A DNA stretch of 64,000 bases from Alcanivorax profundi (GCF_003597125.1 NZ_QYYA01000003.1:126603-190602); one strand, 5' to 3'; shown: positions 36,838 through 46,258, numbered from the stretch's first letter. Numbers and translations: made by a program. The notes: generated by a model not told the origin, from the letters alone.

Positions 36838-38838
36838 ATGAATGCGAACGGCAAAGGTTTTTTGTGGCTTTCACCGCTGGCCATGGCGGTAGCGCTGGCA
36901 GCCTGTGGGAGTGACGATAACGACCGGGGACGGATTACCCTCCCGGGCGAGCAGCCGGGCAATCAACTGCTGATGATGCATAACGGCAGCAGCAATGCCG
37001 GACAGGTGGATCTGCTGGATGGACGCCTGAATGTGATCCAGACATTTAACGCCGATGCCAATGAAGGCATTGCGCTGGACCTGTTGGGGAACCTCTATGC
37101 CGCCAACGACAGTGGTGGCGCCCCGAGCCGTCTGCAAGCGCTGCACAAGGTGGTGGAGCGCAGTGATAATGCCTCTGCGGTCTCGACTCTGGATCGCTCC
37201 CTGCCTGCCGCGGGGTCTATGACACTCAAGGGGATTGCGATTGCCCATGAAGCAGGGTTGGTCATGGCGGCCAATCTGGGTGGCAACAGTATAGAAGTCT
37301 TTGGTACTGCCGCCGGTGAAAACGCGGTTCCGCTGGCCAGTACTCCCTTGGCGGGCAACGCCTGGGATCTGGTATACGACGAGCCATCTGATCGGCTGTT
37401 TCTGGCCATGACCAATGGCACGGTGGTGGTCGTGGACGATTATGTGGCTGGCGGGTTCATGGCGACCCCGTCACGTACCCTGACCCCGGATACGGCCGGT
37501 ACGGTCTCTAATATCCACGGTATTGCCTACCAGGCGGACACCGACACGTTGGTGATTACGGATGTGGGTGACGCTGCAGTCGCTGATGACGGGCGCTTGT
37601 ATGTGATTGGTAATGCTTCCACGGCTAATGGCACGGTAACCCCCTCCCGGTCCCTGTTTGGCCCGGCCACGATGATGGGTAACCCGGTGGACCTGGTGCT
37701 GGATGGCGACAAGGCGTACATCGCGGAAAAATCCAATGATGCGGTGCTGGTCTACAACAATGTGGTCTCCGGTAATTCGGGTGATGTGGCGCCGGATAAT
37801 GTCGTCGACAGCACCAAACCGGAGTCTCTGGTGCTGGTGGTCAACCAGCCGGTGCTGGCAGACCTTTCTGACATTGATGAAAGCGGCACGGGCTTCACAG
37901 GCGTTGCGGTGACCAGTAATGCGCCAGCGTCACCCTCGGACCCGGATGTCGTGGTGCTGGACCTCGATCTGGGCGCCATGCAGCGTGGCTTTACCACGGG
38001 ACTGGATCGCGAAAGCCTGGGGTTCAATCAAATGGGCGACGCCTACATCACCTATGACACCGGCTTGGCGGTGATCAACCGTCTGGCCACGGGCCGTGAT
38101 GGTGAAATGTTTGCTGCCAGCCGCGATCGGCTGATTGAGGGCGCCAACACCGGATTGTCATCGCCCAAAGGATTTGATGTAGCGGACCAGCAGGGCTGGG
38201 TGCTGGTGACCGATAATGGTGACCCGGCGGTGCGGGTCTATGGTGCTCAGGCCGGTGGCGATGTGGCCCCTCTATTCAGTACTTCCTTGAGTGTGGCTCC
38301 CTGGGATCTGGATTATGACCCCGATGAAGACCGGCTGTATGTTGCGCTCACCGATGGTTCGGTTGCGGTCTTCGACGAGTACAGCACTCGCCGTGGCAGT
38401 GCGGGAGCTGACAGGGTCATCACTCCGGCAGAGGGCGGGGTGGCCTTTGCCGCCCCCACAAATCTTCACGGTATCGTGCATGTGGCAGAAACCGATCAGC
38501 TGATTCTTTCTGATGTTGGCAGTGGCGCAAACCCTACCGATGGCAAGTTGTACGTGCTTGGCAATGCGTCTGGTGCCGATGGGCTCACGGAGGTGTCGGT
38601 GCGCATTGATGACGGTGATAATAATGCGGTTGGTGCCACCCAGCTGGGCAACCCTGTGGATATTGCCTTCGACGGTGAGCATCTTTATGTGGCGGAGAAG
38701 TCCCAGGGCATGGTGCTGCGTTTCGACAACATTCTGTCCTCCGCTGGCGGCGATGTGGCGCCGTCACTGACCTGGATGCAGTCTGCTCCGGAATCCGTGT
38801 CACTGATCAGCGATGATCTTGGGCGCAGCCCGGAGTAA
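36838..38838 (+). CDS. Duplicated beta-propeller lipoprotein
   Basis: A 666-residue predicted lipoprotein (lipobox ALAAC, Cys23) translated from a strong AAGGAG site. The mature protein has two homologous halves. For example, NIHGIAYQADTDTLVITDVG in the first half matches NLHGIVHVAETDQLILSDVG in the second, and AYIAEKSNDAVLVYNNVVS matches LYVAEKSQGMVLRFDNILS. The repeated strand patterns indicate beta-propeller folding, perhaps two propellers. It stands 84 bases before an ECF sigma factor gene, with the anti-sigma factor after that, so it may be a regulated product or a sensor. No catalytic motif seen. Confidence 0.8.
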   Translation: MNANGKGFLWLSPLAMAVALAACGSDDNDRGRITLPGEQPGNQLLMMHNGSSNAGQVDLLDGRLNVIQTFNADANEGIALDLLGNLYAANDSGGAPSRLQALHKVVERSDNASAVSTLDRSLPAAGSMTLKGIAIAHEAGLVMAANLGGNSIEVFGTAAGENAVPLASTPLAGNAWDLVYDEPSDRLFLAMTNGTVVVVDDYVAGGFMATPSRTLTPDTAGTVSNIHGIAYQADTDTLVITDVGDAAVADDGRLYVIGNASTANGTVTPSRSLFGPATMMGNPVDLVLDGDKAYIAEKSNDAVLVYNNVVSGNSGDVAPDNVVDSTKPESLVLVVNQPVLADLSDIDESGTGFTGVAVTSNAPASPSDPDVVVLDLDLGAMQRGFTTGLDRESLGFNQMGDAYITYDTGLAVINRLATGRDGEMFAASRDRLIEGANTGLSSPKGFDVADQQGWVLVTDNGDPAVRVYGAQAGGDVAPLFSTSLSVAPWDLDYDPDEDRLYVALTDGSVAVFDEYSTRRGSAGADRVITPAEGGVAFAAPTNLHGIVHVAETDQLILSDVGSGANPTDGKLYVLGNASGADGLTEVSVRIDDGDNNAVGATQLGNPVDIAFDGEHLYVAEKSQGMVLRFDNILSSAGGDVAPSLTWMQSAPESVSLISDDLGRSPE

Positions 38839-38922
38839 CGGTAAGCACAGCCTGTCTTGACACGGTCTTCTCGTGGGGTGGTGGAGTATCAGGGCTCCGT
38901 TACCCTTTCGGGAAACCGTTTC

Positions 38923-39477
38923 ATGGATGATATCTCCGCAGATCTTGAGGCCGGTAATGCCCTGATGCAGGCATGCGCTGGTGGCGATCGGCAGGCCTTT
39001 CACCAACTTTATCTCAATGAGGCGCCGCGCATGCTGGCGTTTGCGCGGCGCTTTACCGGTGAGTCAGCTTGCGCCGACGATGCCTTGCAGGACACCTTTG
39101 TACAGGTCTGGAAAAACGCTCACCGTTTTCGCCATGAGCGGGGCAGTGCACGCGCCTGGTTATACGGATTACTCCGCTACCGTTTGCTAAACCAGCAACG
39201 GCGGTCATCGCGCTACGAAGTCGGTCATCTGCCAGATGAAAGCTGGCCGGATCCGGGATTGTCTCCCGAACAGTGCTCGCTGGCAGACAATGATCGCAAG
39301 GTGATGATCGAATGTCTCAAAACACTGCGATTGGAGCGTCGTCGCCCCATCCTGATGGCTTACTACATGGGGCTGTCCTATGAGCAGATAGCGGATTCTC
39401 TTGCGGTGCCGCTGGGGACCATCAAGAGCCGTATTCGATCTGGCTTAAAAGGGTTACAAGAGTGTTTGCGACTATGA
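38923..39477 (+). CDS. ECF-type RNA polymerase sigma factor
   Basis: A 184-residue sigma-70 family factor. Region 2 includes FARRFTGESACADDALQDTFVQVWKNAHRFR, and region 4 includes RRPILMAYYMGLSYEQIADSLAVPLGTIKSRIRSGL, the usual helix-turn-helix. Region 3 is missing, as expected for ECF factors. The ATG at 38923 with GGGAAA upstream is chosen; a TTG at 38857 is also in frame. The next gene starts within it and encodes an RskA-type anti-sigma factor. Confidence 0.92.
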   Translation: MDDISADLEAGNALMQACAGGDRQAFHQLYLNEAPRMLAFARRFTGESACADDALQDTFVQVWKNAHRFRHERGSARAWLYGLLRYRLLNQQRRSSRYEVGHLPDESWPDPGLSPEQCSLADNDRKVMIECLKTLRLERRRPILMAYYMGLSYEQIADSLAVPLGTIKSRIRSGLKGLQECLRL

Positions 39478-40151
39478 TTCCTGATGATCCGCAGGAACGG
39501 CAGCTACTGATTGCCGAGCATGTGCTGGGATTGCATGACCCGCAGCGCCGCCAGGAGATAGATGCCTGGCTGGCGCAAGATGAGGAAGCGTCGCGGCTGG
39601 CCGGTCACTGGCAGGAACACTGGCTTGGGGCAGCAGAGCTGCTTGAACCGGCCCCGTTGCCTTCAAGGTTGTGGCGCCGGATTGCCCGTCAGGCAGGTGT
39701 GGCACCCTCCCGTTGGCAGTGGGTGTGGCAGAGTCCTGTTGTGTGGCGCACGGTGAGTGCAAGCCTGCTGGTCGTGGTGGCCTTGCTGTTGGGGCCCTTG
39801 CGTCAGCCAGCACCGGTCTACACGGTGATCTTGCAGGCGCCGGGAGAGGCTGCTGCGCCGGGTTGGCGAGTCACGGTCTCCGCGTCAGGTGACCTGCAAC
39901 TGATTCCTCTGCAGGAGGTGGCGTATCCCCGTCAGCACAGTGTCCAGTTCTGGACCCTCCAAGATCCGGCCAGGGGGCCGCGATCGCTGGGGCTGGTGGA
40001 GCGGGGCCAGCCGGTAGTGATTCCTGCATCGCAGGTGGGAGAGGTGAAAAGCGGGCAGCTGTTTGAGCTGACCCTGGAACCCCCCGGCGGTTCGCCGGGG
40101 GATCGTCCAACCGGACCGGTGTTGTTTATCGGCCGTGCGGTGGCTTTGTAA
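39462..40151 (+). CDS. RskA-type anti-sigma factor
   Basis: A 229-residue membrane anti-sigma factor overlapping the sigma gene by 16 bases. The cytoplasmic N-terminal helix bundle (LLIAEHVLGLHDPQRRQEID) lacks the zinc-binding HxxxCxxC motif. One transmembrane helix lies about 95-113. The extracytoplasmic part ends with the RskA signature (VQFWTLQDPARGPRSLG then FELTLEPPGGSPGDRPTGPV). It presumably holds the preceding ECF factor inactive until an envelope signal arrives. Start is GTG at 39462 or ATG at 39474. Confidence 0.9.
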   Translation: MFATMIPDDPQERQLLIAEHVLGLHDPQRRQEIDAWLAQDEEASRLAGHWQEHWLGAAELLEPAPLPSRLWRRIARQAGVAPSRWQWVWQSPVVWRTVSASLLVVVALLLGPLRQPAPVYTVILQAPGEAAAPGWRVTVSASGDLQLIPLQEVAYPRQHSVQFWTLQDPARGPRSLGLVERGQPVVIPASQVGEVKSGQLFELTLEPPGGSPGDRPTGPVLFIGRAVAL

Positions 40152-40159
40152 CGTGGCTA

Positions 40160-41497
40160 TTACCCCGGGTTGCGTGGGTCCGTACCGAGCAGGGAGTTGC
40201 TGTAGGCTTCGGCGATGGTGACGTCCACGAACTTGCCAATCAGGTCCGTGTCGTCGCAGCGGAAGTTCACTACCCGGTTGTTCTCGGTGCGGCCCTTGAG
40301 CTGGCCAGGGTCCTTCTTGGAGAAGCCGTCGACCAGAATGCGCTGGGTGCTGCCCACCATCTTGCGGGAGATATCCTGGGCATTCTGGTTGATGCGTTGC
40401 TGAAGAATCGCCAGCCGCTGTTTCTTGACCTCCATGGGCACGTCATCTGGCAGGTCGGCTGCCGGGGTGCCGGGGCGGGCACTGTAGACAAAGCTGAAGG
40501 ACATATCGAAACCGATCTCGTGGATCAGGTTCATGGTGTCTTCGAAGTCGCGGTCGGTTTCACCGGGGAAGCCAATGATGAAATCGGAGCTAAACGAGAT
40601 ATCCGGGCGAATCCGCTTGAGCTTGCGCAATTTGCTCTTGTATTCCAGCACCATATGGTTGCGCTTCATCATGGCGAGAATGCGGTCAGAACCGGATTGC
40701 ACGGGCAGGTGCAGGTGGCTGACCAGCTCGGGGACTTCGGCGTAGACCTGAATCAGGGCATCCGAGAATTCCACCGGGTGGCTGGTGGTGTAGCGAATGC
40801 GGTCGATGCCATCGATGTCACGGATTAGCAGGATCAGGTCGGCCAGATCCAGTACCTCGCCGTTGGCGCCCTGGCCGCGGTAGGCATTCACGTTCTGCCC
40901 CAGCAGGTTGACCTCGCGAACGCCCATTTCTGCCAGGTGTTCGATTTCCGCCAGTACCGGCTGTACCGGGCGACTGACTTCTTCTCCCCGCGTGTACGGC
41001 ACCACACAGAAGGTGCAGTACTTGGAGCAGCCCTCCATGATGGACACAAACGCGGTCGGGCCATCGACACTGGGCTCGGGCAGGTTGTCGAACTTTTCGA
41101 TCTCCGGAAAGGTCACATCGATGGCCAGTTCGCGGGTGCTGGCGGCCTGGGTGATCAGCCCGGGCAGGCGGTGCAGGGTCTGGGGGCCGAAGACCACGTC
41201 CACATAGGGGGCCCGGTCACGGATGGCGTCGCCTTCCTGACTGGCCACGCAGCCGCCGACGCCGATAATCATGTCGGGTCTGGCTTCCTTGAGCTTTTTC
41301 CAGCGGCCAAGCTGATGGAAGACCTTTTCCTGGGCTTTTTCCCGGATCGAGCAGGTGTTCAGTAGCAGAACATCCGCTTCATCAGGGTTGTCTGTCTGCT
41401 CAAGGCCGTGGCTGGATTCGAGCAGATCCACCATGCGGGTGGAATCATACTCGTTCATCTGGCAACCGTGGGTCTGGATGAAAAGCTTGCGTGCCAA
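40160..41497 (-). CDS. miaB: tRNA-2-methylthio-N6-isopentenyladenosine synthase
   Basis: Radical SAM methylthiotransferase acting on A37 of tRNAs. Order: N-terminal UPF0004 domain with three cluster cysteines ([26 protein letters not shown]), radical SAM domain with [15 protein letters not shown], then a TRAM domain near the end. The start is a TTG at 41497, 5 bases after GGAGGTG; the frame opens further, but the family begins with [12 protein letters not shown]. Here it is separated from ybeZ by the propeller-sigma-anti-sigma cassette. Confidence 0.97.
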   Translation of the reverse strand: MARKLFIQTHGCQMNEYDSTRMVDLLESSHGLEQTDNPDEADVLLLNTCSIREKAQEKVFHQLGRWKKLKEARPDMIIGVGGCVASQEGDAIRDRAPYVDVVFGPQTLHRLPGLITQAASTRELAIDVTFPEIEKFDNLPEPSVDGPTAFVSIMEGCSKYCTFCVVPYTRGEEVSRPVQPVLAEIEHLAEMGVREVNLLGQNVNAYRGQGANGEVLDLADLILLIRDIDGIDRIRYTTSHPVEFSDALIQVYAEVPELVSHLHLPVQSGSDRILAMMKRNHMVLEYKSKLRKLKRIRPDISFSSDFIIGFPGETDRDFEDTMNLIHEIGFDMSFSFVYSARPGTPAADLPDDVPMEVKKQRLAILQQRINQNAQDISRKMVGSTQRILVDGFSKKDPGQLKGRTENNRVVNFRCDDTDLIGKFVDVTIAEAYSNSLLGTDPRNPG

Positions 41498-41589
41498 GGG
41501 GCACCTCCATCTATGGTGGCCACCCTTTTGGGTTGCCTCACCGTCGAATAGCGTCAAAATGGGCGCGGATTATATCAACCGGAGCGATC

Positions 41590-42156
41590 ATGCGAAAACT
41601 GCCGTACATCCTGCCGATGCTGTTACTGGTATTGCTGGCCGGGTGTGACAAGCCGGAAAGCGACCTGCCTGTAAATACTCGCCTGGGGGGTGAGTTTACG
41701 CTGACTGACCAGGACGGGCAGCCCTATACCCACGCGGACCTGAAGGGCCAGGTCTCGGTCCTGTTCTTCGGTTATACCCATTGCCCGGATATTTGCCCGG
41801 CGGTACTGGCCCGGGTGGCGCAGGTCTATCGGCAACTGGATGAGGCCGGTGAGGCAGAAGGCTTCCAGCCTGTTTTCATTACCTTTGATCCGGAGCGAGA
41901 TACAGCCGAGCACCTGAAGCAATACCTGCCCTGGTTCAAGGCTGACATGATTGGCCTGACCGGTAGCCTGGAGCAGATTCGGCAGGTCGCGGAGCAATAC
42001 GGGGTGGTCTTCATCAAGGGGCAGGAAGAACAGGATTACCTGTTTACCCATAGTGACTATATCTATCTGCTGGACGATCAGGCGCGGGTGCGCAAGCTGT
42101 ATCCGGCGGATTTCAAGATTGATGAGGTGATAAACGATGCGAAAAGCCTTCTTTAA
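41590..42156 (+). CDS. SCO1/SenC family copper chaperone lipoprotein
   Basis: Thioredoxin-fold protein of 188 residues that delivers copper to the CuA site of cytochrome c oxidase. Lipobox LLAGC (Cys19). The metal site CxxxC is CPDIC (Cys65, Cys69), with the distal histidine His154 in FTHSDY. GGAG precedes the ATG. It overlaps the PCuAC gene by 20 bases, so the two copper proteins form one operon. Confidence 0.93.
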   Translation: MRKLPYILPMLLLVLLAGCDKPESDLPVNTRLGGEFTLTDQDGQPYTHADLKGQVSVLFFGYTHCPDICPAVLARVAQVYRQLDEAGEAEGFQPVFITFDPERDTAEHLKQYLPWFKADMIGLTGSLEQIRQVAEQYGVVFIKGQEEQDYLFTHSDYIYLLDDQARVRKLYPADFKIDEVINDAKSLL

Positions 42157-42589
42157 GGGTCTGCTTGGCGGTTTGCTGGTGTTGGCGGGGCAGGGCCATG
42201 CTGGCGAAATCGAAACACTTGAAGTCAAGGATGCCTGGTTGCGTGCAGCGCCACCGGTTGCCTCGTCCATGGCGGGGTACCTGACCATTACCAATGCGGG
42301 GGCTCAGCCAAGAACCGTGGTGGGCATTACCAGTGATTTTGCCGGGCACGTGATGTTGCATGAAACGGTGACCCGGGAGGATGGCACCCGTGCCATGCGT
42401 CACCTGCACCGTTTGACGGTGGCGCCGGGAGAGACGGTCACCTTGGCGCCGGGAGGCAAGCATTTGATGTTCATGGATCTCAAGCGGGTCCCGGGTGAGG
42501 GTGAAACGGTGCAGATCTGCTTTGATATGGAGGTATCCACCGACTGCGAAGCGTTTCCTGTGCGCAAAGCGGCCCCATCGGACCATTGA
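42137..42589 (+). CDS. PCuAC family periplasmic copper chaperone
   Basis: A 150-residue secreted protein (signal peptide ending GQGHAGE) of the DUF461/PCuAC family that passes Cu(I) to CuA centres. The copper ligands of the H(M)x10Mx21HxM motif can be traced: His75 in MLHETV, Met87 in AMRHL, His109 and Met111 in KHLMFM. It overlaps the SCO1 gene, so the pair serves terminal oxidase assembly. Confidence 0.93.
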   Translation: MRKAFFKGLLGGLLVLAGQGHAGEIETLEVKDAWLRAAPPVASSMAGYLTITNAGAQPRTVVGITSDFAGHVMLHETVTREDGTRAMRHLHRLTVAPGETVTLAPGGKHLMFMDLKRVPGEGETVQICFDMEVSTDCEAFPVRKAAPSDH

Positions 42590-42613
42590 AGCTGTGTGAC
42601 AATCGGGGATAAT
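42586..42613 (+). promoter_or_regulatory. Predicted sigma-70 promoter of the porin gene
   Basis: TTGAAG (42586-42591), 16 bases, then GATAAT (42608-42613), directed at the porin gene starting at 42674. The -35 box overlaps the PCuAC stop codon. Confidence 0.4.
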
Positions 42614-42638
42614 GCCATGCTTTCGTCGTAGCTACGTT

Positions 42639-42654
42639 TAATCCCTATGGATTA
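42639..42654. promoter_or_regulatory. Inverted repeat between promoter and porin start
   Basis: TAATCC-CTAT-GGATTA, preceded by the palindrome CGTAGCTACG (42627-42636). Both lie in the leader downstream of the predicted promoter and could be an operator or an mRNA structure. Confidence 0.3.
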
Positions 42655-42673
42655 GTCAAGGCATGGGAGAGTC

Positions 42674-43903
42674 ATGAAACGCATCGTGTTTGCCGCGTTG
42701 GCGGCGCCAATGGTGAGTGTCGGTGTGCAGGCGGAAACGCCTGACCCTGATATTGAACTACAATTACAACAATACGAGCGTCGTCTGAGCCAACTGGAGA
42801 GCCAGCAATTTGGATCGTCCGTGGACGAACGCATTCGCATCAATGGTTTCATTTCTGCGGGAATGAGTCAGGCAAATGCCGACACCACCACTGGCGAGGC
42901 AAGCCATATTGATGGTGCAGATGGTGACTGGAGCCACGATGCCCTGACCCGGGCGGGGATTCAGTTCAATGCGCGTATCAATGATCGTGCGGAGGCAGTG
43001 GTTCAACTGTTCGCTTCTGGCGAAGACGATTTTGACGCCGAGATTCAATGGGGCTATCTGGATTACGACCTGACAGATACGGTGGCCATCAAGGCTGGCA
43101 GGATTGTGGCGCCGTTTTACATGCACTCTCAGTATGTGGATGTGGGGTATGCCTATCCTTGGGTAACTCCTCCCGCCGAGGTTTATCAGCTCGCGCCGAT
43201 CAAGACCATGGAAGGGATTGAAACCGCCTGGTCGTTCAATACCGGTGGGCTGTCCCACAGGCTGGCAGTGTTCTGGGGGTCCAGTACCGTGGATGGCGGA
43301 CCTCGAACTGGCAACGCCAACTTCCAGGCAGACGATCTTGGCGGGATTAACCTGACGAGCCGGTGGCAGGATTGGAGTGTCCGCGCTTCTTATTCCGGCG
43401 CCTCAGTGACGGTTCCCCAGGACGATCTTGATGCACTTGTGCCGCCTGCACCGTTGCTCGGTCTGACACTGGATGATGTTTATACCTACTTTGCCGGTCT
43501 GGGTTTGCAATATGACAACGGCAGCTGGTTTTTTGCATCGGAAGTGGCACGTCTGAGTTTCAGTAACTGGTATCCCAGCAGCGAGAGCGGTTATGTTTCC
43601 GTGGGCAAGTATCTGGGCAAATGGATGCCGCTCGTGACCTGGGCCGCAGTGTACCCGGATGAGCTCGACGAACAGCTGCCGCAGGCACTTAACAATGGGT
43701 TGGCGGAGCGTCAGAAAAGCTGGACCGCAGGACTTCGTTATTCCTTGACCGATTCCATCTCTCTTAAGGGGGAGTACAGCTACTACTACGACTTTTCGGA
43801 CGAAGACGTAAGCACCAATGGATTTTTTGTGGTGACGGATGGTGGTGCGTTGAAAAACGATCATGCCAGTGTGGTGCGTCTGAGCATGGATCTGGTTTTC
43901 TAG
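42674..43903 (+). CDS. Outer-membrane porin with N-terminal coiled coil
   Basis: A 409-residue outer-membrane beta-barrel. Signal peptide (ends VQAE), a short coiled coil (IELQLQQYERRLSQLESQQ), then alternating barrel strands ending in the terminal phenylalanine (LSMDLVF) required by BAM. The layout recalls DcaP/OprP-like porins; specificity is unknown. GGGAGA precedes the ATG. The next gene, 12 bases on, encodes a PstS-like protein, so the pair may take up an anion. Confidence 0.85.
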   Translation: MKRIVFAALAAPMVSVGVQAETPDPDIELQLQQYERRLSQLESQQFGSSVDERIRINGFISAGMSQANADTTTGEASHIDGADGDWSHDALTRAGIQFNARINDRAEAVVQLFASGEDDFDAEIQWGYLDYDLTDTVAIKAGRIVAPFYMHSQYVDVGYAYPWVTPPAEVYQLAPIKTMEGIETAWSFNTGGLSHRLAVFWGSSTVDGGPRTGNANFQADDLGGINLTSRWQDWSVRASYSGASVTVPQDDLDALVPPAPLLGLTLDDVYTYFAGLGLQYDNGSWFFASEVARLSFSNWYPSSESGYVSVGKYLGKWMPLVTWAAVYPDELDEQLPQALNNGLAERQKSWTAGLRYSLTDSISLKGEYSYYYDFSDEDVSTNGFFVVTDGGALKNDHASVVRLSMDLVF

Positions 43904-43915
43904 GGAGTGGAAAAA

Positions 43916-44323
43916 ATGAAAAGTATTTTAGTTGTGTCGTTTCTGCTCCTCACCGGTTTTGCTCAGGCCGGCATCGTAGTGGTGGTTTCCAAAAACAGTG
44001 ATCTGGGAGGGTTGACGCGCAATGAAGTGCGTCAAATTTTCAACGGTCAACTCAATCGTGTTGGTGAGATATCTGTGAAACCGCTGGATTTGCCTGTGGC
44101 CGCCAGCCATCGAGAGGTGTTCTACCAGCAAGTCATGGGGAAGTCGGTAGAGCAGATGAAAAGCTACTGGGCGCGCATGATTTTCACTGGTCGTGGCATG
44201 CCTCCCCGGGAAGTCTCCAGTGACAGGGAGATGACGCTGTTGGTGGGGTCGGACCGAAAGTTTATCGGCTACATGGACGAGGCGGATGTGACGTCTGACC
44301 TGAAGGTGGTTTTCCGACCCTGA
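43916..44323 (+). CDS. Small PstS-like periplasmic protein
   Basis: A 135-residue secreted protein (signal peptide ending FAQAG) related to the PBP-like domain of phosphate ABC transporter binding proteins: VVVVSKNSDLGGLTRNEVRQIFNG and the FTGRGMPPREVSSDREM segment are typical. It is only about half the length of PstS, and no ABC permease is near. It probably acts with the porin gene just upstream. The ATG at 43916 has GGGAG upstream; a GTG three codons earlier is possible. Confidence 0.8.
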   Translation: MKSILVVSFLLLTGFAQAGIVVVVSKNSDLGGLTRNEVRQIFNGQLNRVGEISVKPLDLPVAASHREVFYQQVMGKSVEQMKSYWARMIFTGRGMPPREVSSDREMTLLVGSDRKFIGYMDEADVTSDLKVVFRP

Positions 44324-44334
44324 TTGTTGCTTCT

Positions 44335-44371
44335 TGCGCCCTCCGCGATCAGAGGGCGCAGCCCCTTTTTT
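44335..44371 (+). terminator. Rho-independent terminator
   Basis: Stem TGCGCCCTC/GAGGGCGCA (44335-44343 and 44352-44360) followed by GCCCCTTTTTT, 12 bases after the PstS-like gene. It ends the porin operon. Confidence 0.85.
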
Positions 44372-44475
44372 CTCCAACCGACGCCGTTTCTGTGTCGTCC
44401 CGATCGCCTATTTCGTACTTTTAAACGAGAGTATCTCCTCTGTTGCCGATGCCAATTGGCACGTAGACTGCCGGA

Positions 44476-45417
44476 ATGAAAAAGCTGATTGCAGCACTTT
44501 TGCTAGTAGGCCATTTACCTGCCGCCGCGGCTTGTGGGGATCTGGACGCTCCACGAGGTGTGCCCGAAGCTGATCAGGGGCAGTGGGCACTGGCAAGCCT
44601 GAATTTGTGGCGTCTTCGTGATGCGACTCGTGAATCGGATCTGGACGATGCCTTGCCAGTCGCTTTGGTTGAAGATCGGCTGGATTCGATTTCGGAATTT
44701 ATCGCCGAGGACTTGAAGGCCCCGCATGCTCTGGTGCTGCAAGAAGTAGAGAACAAGGCGTTGCTGGATTCCCTGGCACAGCGTTTGCGGGCTAAAGGTT
44801 TACGTTATTTTTCTGTCCTCATCGAAGGCAATGACCCTTCCGGGATGGATGTCGGGCTGTTGTACCGCGAGCCGATTCAAGTCGATTCGGTTGCCGCACT
44901 GTATGCGAACGAGCAGTTTCAAAGGGGCCCGCTTTACTCCCGGCCACCGCTGCACATTGCGTTGGCCAAACCCCTGGCGCTGGACCTGGTTGCAGTGCAT
45001 ATGCGTAGCGCCAGAAATCTGGGATCCGCTCGTGTTTACCAGAAGCGCCGGCAGCAGTCTTCGCGGTTGGCGCATTGGGTTCGTGAAAACAGAGACCGTC
45101 GCGTGATAGTGGCTGGCGACTTTAACAGTAGTTGGGGCAAAGGCCGGTTTTCCGATAGCTACAACCGTTTCCGGTCCGCAAAGCTGGTTAACGTCTGGGA
45201 TCGACTGCCTGAGAATGAACGCTTTAGCTATCGATATCGTTGTCGACCACAGGCGTTGGATCACATCTGGATTTCCGTTTCGCTCGAAGACAGTGTGGAA
45301 AGGGTCGCCGTGAGCCGCGGGAATGCGGGGCGATACCAAAAACTGTATGGGTCAAAAGGGGTTTCACCGGTGTCGGATCATGATGTGCTGGTGGTTTACT
45401 TTTCCGAAGGGCGGTGA
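44476..45417 (+). CDS. Secreted endonuclease/exonuclease/phosphatase family protein
   Basis: A 313-residue exported protein (signal peptide ending PAAAACG) of the EEP superfamily. The motifs appear in order: ASLNLWRL, LVLQEVEN (metal-binding Glu), VHMRSA, VAGDFNSSW (Asp/Asn pair), LDHIWIS and the final SDHDVL (Asp-His). It is most likely a secreted or periplasmic nuclease or phosphodiesterase. It may act in DNA or phosphate scavenging, in keeping with the neighbouring PstS-like gene, but that link is speculative. Confidence 0.85.
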   Translation: MKKLIAALLLVGHLPAAAACGDLDAPRGVPEADQGQWALASLNLWRLRDATRESDLDDALPVALVEDRLDSISEFIAEDLKAPHALVLQEVENKALLDSLAQRLRAKGLRYFSVLIEGNDPSGMDVGLLYREPIQVDSVAALYANEQFQRGPLYSRPPLHIALAKPLALDLVAVHMRSARNLGSARVYQKRRQQSSRLAHWVRENRDRRVIVAGDFNSSWGKGRFSDSYNRFRSAKLVNVWDRLPENERFSYRYRCRPQALDHIWISVSLEDSVERVAVSRGNAGRYQKLYGSKGVSPVSDHDVLVVYFSEGR

Positions 45418-45460
45418 TCAGAGGAGTCATTGTGGTGCAGGGCTGTGCCTGAGTAAAAAG

Positions 45461-45513
45461 ACGCCGCGGGGTTGCTTGCGTGTTTGCGAGGACCAGGGAG
45501 AGCCCCGCGGCGT
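45461..45513 (-). terminator. Terminator between convergent genes
   Basis: Stem ACGCCGCGGGG/CCCCGCGGCGT with a long 31-base loop. On the leftward strand it is followed by CTTTTTACTC, so it terminates the TorF porin transcript; it may also serve the rightward nuclease gene. Confidence 0.7.
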
Positions 45514-45562
45514 TGAAACATTGGGCGGCGTATGTATGCCGCCCCAGATTCGTGCAGTGTGA

Positions 45563-46258
45563 TTACAGCGGGAAGCTGTAGCCAACCACGAACAGCGGAT
45601 CCTGATCATCGGTCACTGCCGCAAACTCGTCGCTGTCGACGACTTTGGACACAGTGAAGGTCAGGTTTTCGATCGGGGAGTAGCTGAGATCTACGTGGGT
45701 GTAGTTAGCATCGTCAGCGTCCAGATCCCAGGTGCCGACCAGTACGCCAAACTTGTCGTACTCGTAGCCCAGGGTCAGGTAGAGGTCATCGCCGAAGTTT
45801 TCCTCGTCGGAATCGCTCAGGTTGTTGGCGCTGACATAACCGGTCAGGCTAAAGCCTGCCATGCCAACACTTGCAATGACTTCAGCCAGTTCACCTGCGC
45901 CTACATCATCTTCCGGGTAAACATAGGTCCAGTAGGACAGGTCGTAGCTGAGACCGCCCGCTTCGCCACCAAAACCGGCGTAGAAGTCAGTTTCAGTAGA
46001 AGTGGTGCCTTCGGAATTAACAGAAGTCCCTGCAGAAGATACCCAGGTACCTGCGTACAGACCTACGTCGGTGGTGAAATCCAGGCTGCCGGAAACGTTT
46101 GCAGTACCAGCAGACACGTCCTGACCACGCCACAGGTACATGCTGGCAATGCCCAGGCTACCGCTGATTTCTGCAGCAGCAATGGCAGGCGCCATTACGC
46201 TGGCAGCTGCAACCGCAGAGGCGATAACCGTTTTCTTCAGACCAAATACGTTCTTCAT
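45563..46258 (-). CDS. TorF family putative porin
   Basis: A 231-residue outer-membrane protein of the TorF/TIGR02001 family: signal peptide ending AIAAAE, then SGSLGIASMYLWRGQDVS, the family's first strand, and a C-terminal strand ending SFPL. The start ATG at 46258 has GAGGG at correct spacing. Upstream is a good sigma-54 promoter and an NtrC-like site, pointing to induction under nitrogen limitation. Substrate unknown, possibly a nitrogen compound. Confidence 0.88.
   Translation of the reverse strand: MKNVFGLKKTVIASAVAAASVMAPAIAAAEISGSLGIASMYLWRGQDVSAGTANVSGSLDFTTDVGLYAGTWVSSAGTSVNSEGTTSTETDFYAGFGGEAGGLSYDLSYWTYVYPEDDVGAGELAEVIASVGMAGFSLTGYVSANNLSDSDEENFGDDLYLTLGYEYDKFGVLVGTWDLDADDANYTHVDLSYSPIENLTFTVSKVVDSDEFAAVTDDQDPLFVVGYSFPL

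Noticed and set aside
44457-44471. Sigma-54-like TGGCACGTAGACTGC just before the EEP nuclease gene
   Set aside because: Spacing is right, but transcription would start inside the coding sequence, after the ATG at 44476, and the signal peptide needs that start.
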